NCBI GenBank assembly: GCA_963677215.1
Contig: OY781919.1
Span: 2,852,001 to 2,916,000, forward strand
Source: G963676795 sp963677215
GTDB lineage: Bacteria > Desulfobacterota > Desulfuromonadia > Desulfuromonadales > Geopsychrobacteraceae
Direction: 5' to 3'
Length of the DNA: 64,000 bases
The notes under the pieces were generated by a model. It saw nothing but the letters and a program-made list of their open reading frames with translations. It was not told where the DNA came from and searched no databases. Below, piece after piece: positions 61,056 through 64,000 of this stretch (the stretch's first letter is position 1; every line of letters starts with the position of its first letter). A program made the position numbers and the translations under genes.

Positions 61056-61121
61056 ATTCGCCTGGTTGGCGAATGAGGTTGTGAACTGTGGGGATCTATC
61101 TCCCCCTGCAGATCCGACCAC
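61056..61121 (+). promoter_or_regulatory. Structured rpmI-rplT spacer
   Basis: First a 7-bp hairpin ATTCGCC/GGCGAAT (61056-61062, 61068-61074). Then two mutually exclusive stems share 61090-61094: GGGGA/TCCCC (61090-61094, 61101-61105) or GTGGGGATCT pairing with AGATCC and CCAC (61088-61097 with 61110-61115 and 61118-61121). An autoregulatory site for L20 is a reasonable idea but not shown. Confidence 0.45.
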
Positions 61122-61161
61122 GGCATAAGCCGAAACAACAACAAACGAAGGAGCAAGAGAG

Positions 61162-61518
61162 ATGGCAAGAGTAAAAAGAGGCTTTAAAGCCAGACGTCGT
61201 CGTAATAAAGTATTAAAGCTAGCCAAAGGCTACCGTGGTGCGAGAAGCAAGCTGTTCCGCTCTGCTACAGAAGCGGTTGATCGTGCGCTCAACTACGCAT
61301 ATCGTGACCGTCGCGTTAAAAAACGTGATTTTCGCGCTCTGTGGATTGCCAGAATTAACGCCGCTGCGCGTGAAAATGGCCTGTCCTACAGCCGTCTGAT
61401 CCATGGCCTGAAAAAAGCCGAAGTTGCACTGGATCGTAAGATTATGGCTGAACTGGCTGTTAATGATCCAGCTGGTTTCACTGCTGTCGTCGATACCGCT
61501 AAAGCGCAACTGCAATAG
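61162..61518 (+). CDS. rplT: 50S ribosomal protein L20
   Basis: A 118-residue basic helical protein, needed for early 50S assembly: ARVKRGFKARRRRNKVLKLA, KGYRGARSKLFRSA, and RDFRALWIARINAAARENG. AAGGAG precedes the ATG. In other bacteria L20 represses its own operon through an mRNA leader. Confidence 0.97.
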   Translation: MARVKRGFKARRRRNKVLKLAKGYRGARSKLFRSATEAVDRALNYAYRDRRVKKRDFRALWIARINAAARENGLSYSRLIHGLKKAEVALDRKIMAELAVNDPAGFTAVVDTAKAQLQ

Positions 61519-61537
61519 TCTGTATTCAGTAGTACAG

Positions 61538-61570
61538 GGGAGACGAAGTCGCTGACTTTGTCTCCCTTTC
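61538..61570 (+). terminator. Terminator after rplT
   Basis: A 13-bp stem (61538-61550 with 61554-61566, one G-T pair) with a 3-base loop, then TTTCTCT. It ends the thrS-rplT unit and separates it from pheST. Confidence 0.7.
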
Positions 61571-61590
61571 TCTATCCGGTTCACTCCTAA

Positions 61591-61643
61591 TATAATCTTA
61601 ATTCGTTTCTGATGACATGTAACCGCTCCATTCAAGGAGCGGT
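61591..61643 (+). promoter_or_regulatory. Possible pheST promoter and leader hairpin
   Basis: A perfect -10 TATAAT (61591-61596) has only a weak -35 (TTCTCT at 61568-61573). Downstream an 8-bp hairpin ACCGCTCC/GGAGCGGT (61622-61629, 61636-61643) ends 21 bases before the pheS ATG. I saw no Phe-rich leader peptide. Confidence 0.45.
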
Positions 61644-61664
61644 GAGTTCATAGCGGAAAGATCA

Positions 61665-62681
61665 ATGAAAGATAAAATTCAACAGCTGCAGAGGGATGCG
61701 CTGGCGACCCTGCAAGGTGCTGCGTCCCTGAAAGAACTTCAGGATGTACGGGTTGCCATTCTGGGAAAGAAAAGTACTCTGACCGAGATCATGAAGGGAA
61801 TGCGGGACCTTACCCCTGAGGAACGTCCGCAGATCGGCAGCCTGGTCAATTCTTTCAAGGAAGAGTTTGAACGCAGCTTTGCTGAGCGTCAGCAGCTGCT
61901 GCAGCGGGAAGCGATAGCGGTTAAGCTTGCTTCGGAAAAAATAGATGTCACTCTTCCAGGCCGGACTTCGGCTCGCGGCAGCCTGCATCCTGTGACGCTG
62001 GTTGCTGAAGAGATATCCGATATCTTCTCTCGCCTTGGCTTTTCTGTTGAGGAAGGGCCCGAGATCGAGCAGGATTTTTATAATTTCGAAGCGCTGAACA
62101 TTCCGAAGGATCATCCGGCGCGTGACATGCAGGATACCTTTTATATCAGCGACGACCTGGTGCTGAGAACGCATACCTCACCGGTTCAGATTCGGACCAT
62201 GCTCAAGTCTGAGCCTCCGGTCCGGATTATAGCTCCGGGTACCGTTTATCGGCGTGATTCCGATCTGACCCACAGCCCGATGTTTCACCAGATTGAAGGT
62301 TTTCTGGTCGATGAAAATGTCACTTTCGGTGATCTGAAAGGGATTCTGACTCATTTCCTCAACGAATTTTTTGGTGAGGGCTTGAGTGTCCGTTTCCGCC
62401 CGTCATTCTTTCCTTTTACTGAACCAAGTGCCGAGGTTGATATCGCCTGTGTCATCTGTGGTGGTAAAGGATGCCGGGTCTGCAGCAACACCGGTTGGCT
62501 TGAAATCCTGGGCTGCGGCATGATCGATCCGGCGGTTTTTGCATCGGTGAACTACGACAGTGAAAAGTATTCCGGCTTCGCTTTCGGCATGGGGTTGGAG
62601 CGGATTGCCATGCTGAAATATGGGGTCAACGATCTGCGTCTGTTCTTTGAAAACGATCTGCGCTTTCTTAAGCAATTTTGA
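61665..62681 (+). CDS. pheS: Phenylalanyl-tRNA synthetase alpha subunit
   Basis: A 338-residue catalytic subunit. The N-terminal coiled coil is followed by HPVTLVAEEISDIFSRLGF, the motif 2 region LTHSPMFHQIEGFLVDENV, and motif 3 YSGFAFGMGLERIAMLKYG. LGKKSTLTEIMKGM-type start region is typical. GGAAAG precedes the ATG. pheT begins 21 bases after. Confidence 0.97.
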   Translation: MKDKIQQLQRDALATLQGAASLKELQDVRVAILGKKSTLTEIMKGMRDLTPEERPQIGSLVNSFKEEFERSFAERQQLLQREAIAVKLASEKIDVTLPGRTSARGSLHPVTLVAEEISDIFSRLGFSVEEGPEIEQDFYNFEALNIPKDHPARDMQDTFYISDDLVLRTHTSPVQIRTMLKSEPPVRIIAPGTVYRRDSDLTHSPMFHQIEGFLVDENVTFGDLKGILTHFLNEFFGEGLSVRFRPSFFPFTEPSAEVDIACVICGGKGCRVCSNTGWLEILGCGMIDPAVFASVNYDSEKYSGFAFGMGLERIAMLKYGVNDLRLFFENDLRFLKQF

Positions 62682-62702
62682 CGGGTATAAGGTCTACAAA
62701 TC

Positions 62703-64000
62703 ATGATTGTTACATATAACTGGCTGAAAGAATTTGTTGATTTTGACTTTTCTGCGCAGGAACTTTGCGACCGTCTGACCATGGCCGGCCTCGAGGTCGA
62801 CAGTCTGGTTGAAATCGGTGGTGGACTCGACAGTGTTATCGTTGCCAAACTCGAAGCGGTTGAGCGTCACCCAGATGCCGATCGTCTGACAGTCTGTCAG
62901 GTTAACAACGGGACGGAAGTTGTTCAGGTTGTCTGTGGTGCGACAAATCACAAGACTGGAGATCTGATCGCTCTGGCCCAACCTGGATCGGTACTGCCAG
63001 GCGACTTCAAGATCAAGAAGTCCAAAATCCGTGGCCAGGAATCTGCCGGGATGCTCTGCTCTGAAAAAGAACTCGGGCTAGCCGAGGATTCTGAAGGAAT
63101 TATCATTCTTCCTGCTGATCTTCCTCTCGGACGACCTGTTTTCGAGGCTCTTGGGCTCAAGGACTATCAGATCGAGATCGGCCTGACACCAAATCGTCCG
63201 GATTGCCTGAGTGTGGTCGGAGTTGCCCGTGAAGTGGCCGCTATTGCCGATAAACCATTGCAACTGCCGCAGGTTGCTGTTGCTGAATCCGGCGCGAACA
63301 TCGATGAGAAAACCTCGATTCTCATCGAGAACACACAAGCCTGTCCGCGCTATGCCGTCCGTATGATCGACGGGGTCAAGATCGGGCCGTCGCCGGACTG
63401 GCTGGTTCGGCGTCTTGATGCTGTTGGAATGCGCTCCATCAATAACGTTGTCGATGTCACCAACTATGTGATGATGGAGTTGGGACATCCGCTGCATGCC
63501 TTTGATTTTTCTCACCTCGAGCAGGGGCGAATAGTTGTAAAAACGGCACAGCCGGGAGCAAAATTCACTACATTGGACGATCAGGAACATGTTCTGACCG
63601 CTGATGATCTGATGATCTGTGACGGGGTCAAGCCAGTAGCTCTTGCCGGGGTTATGGGGGGGCTGAATTCCGAGGTCCAGGACACAACGGCGACGATTCT
63701 GCTAGAAGCGGCCTATTTTGAAGCGACAGGTATCAGGCGGACCAGTAAGCGCTTTGGTCTTCACACTGAAGCTTCCCACCGTTTTGAACGTGGTGCTGAT
63801 ATCGATATGGTTCCGGTTGCTCTCGACCGCGCCGCCAGCCTTATGGCTGAACTGTCCGGTGGAACCGTTTTGCAGGGAGTCATCGATAACTACCCAGCAT
63901 CGCTCAAGACTCCGGTTCTGATGCTGAGTGCAGCCAAGACCTGTCAGCTGCTTGATATTCAGCTGGATGCCGACGGGATCTCAGCCCTGCTGAACGGTAT
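62703..64000 (+). CDS. pheT: Phenylalanyl-tRNA synthetase beta subunit, partial
   Basis: The first 432 codons of about 800; the frame stays open to the right edge. MIVTYNWLKEFVDF starts it, the OB-fold tRNA-binding domain spans about 39-150 (DADRLTVCQVNNG, VVCGATNHKTGD, KIRGQESAGMLCSEKELGL), and the B3/B4 core with editing site follows (GMRSINNVVDVTNYVMMELG, GVMGGLNSEV, SHRFERGAD). The SD is weak and distant. It forms the alpha2-beta2 synthetase with PheS. Confidence 0.95.
   Translation, partial: MIVTYNWLKEFVDFDFSAQELCDRLTMAGLEVDSLVEIGGGLDSVIVAKLEAVERHPDADRLTVCQVNNGTEVVQVVCGATNHKTGDLIALAQPGSVLPGDFKIKKSKIRGQESAGMLCSEKELGLAEDSEGIIILPADLPLGRPVFEALGLKDYQIEIGLTPNRPDCLSVVGVAREVAAIADKPLQLPQVAVAESGANIDEKTSILIENTQACPRYAVRMIDGVKIGPSPDWLVRRLDAVGMRSINNVVDVTNYVMMELGHPLHAFDFSHLEQGRIVVKTAQPGAKFTTLDDQEHVLTADDLMICDGVKPVALAGVMGGLNSEVQDTTATILLEAAYFEATGIRRTSKRFGLHTEASHRFERGADIDMVPVALDRAASLMAELSGGTVLQGVIDNYPASLKTPVLMLSAAKTCQLLDIQLDADGISALLNG

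Noticed and set aside
61571..61664. Phe-rich leader peptide attenuator before pheS
   Set aside because: No short frame with repeated Phe codons and SD was found; only a single hairpin.

Overview
The window is an ordinary chromosomal segment with almost no foreign DNA. It looks like a Desulfuromonadia (Geobacter / Desulfuromonas-like) bacterium. The evidence is the gene order (yceD-rpmF-plsX-fabHDG-acpP-fabF-rpiB-glyA-dCMP deaminase-nrdR-ribDE-ribBA-ribH-nusB, and thrS-infC-rpmI-rplT-pheS-pheT), a DUF4388 protein beside single-domain response regulators, a TatD hydrolase fused to a radical SAM domain, and sigma-54 control of catabolic genes. The genus is an inference. I saw no rRNA, insertion sequence, prophage or CRISPR array; there is one tRNA gene (Val, GAC).

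Region 1 (1-10.3 kb) is the accessory part. A minus-strand operon encodes a GABA-type aminotransferase (gabT) and a LIV-type ABC importer (binding protein, LivH, start of LivM). A separate minus-strand gene encodes an aldehyde dehydrogenase. A sensor kinase and an NtrC-type response regulator lie behind it. Three sigma-54 -24/-12 elements of identical spacing precede gabT, the dehydrogenase and the kinase. A shared dyad, GTCARC-N4-GTTGAC, lies upstream of the first two. The kinase's dCache domain carries the five residues I know as the amino-acid-binding signature. Together these suggest one self-contained circuit: sense an amino acid, import it, transaminate it, oxidise the aldehyde.

Region 2 (10-28.4 kb) holds an AddB-like/AddA-like recombination pair, a retropepsin-like protein with an altered active-site triplet, an AsmA protein, an orphan hybrid kinase, and a minus-strand operon holB-ricT-metG-(attenuator)-tatD/rSAM-gor.

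Region 3 (28.5-41.6 kb) is plus-strand housekeeping: rnc-era-der, a DUF4388/receiver cluster, infA, leuS-lptE-holA, with rpsT opposite, then murJ, fxsA and mazG.

Region 4 (41.7-56 kb) is a long series of plus-strand operons for ribosomal L32, type II fatty acid synthesis, ribose isomerisation, serine/glycine, nucleotide regulation, riboflavin, NusB and homoserine dehydrogenase. An acyl-CoA synthetase lies opposite at 56-58 kb.

Region 5 (58.1-64 kb) is tRNA-Val and the thrS-infC-rpmI-rplT-pheS-pheT cluster, cut by the window end inside pheT. infC starts at an ATA codon and infA at TTG. Several intergenic hairpins here look regulatory.

Starts were moved downstream from the longest reading frame wherever a Shine-Dalgarno sequence and family length favoured it.
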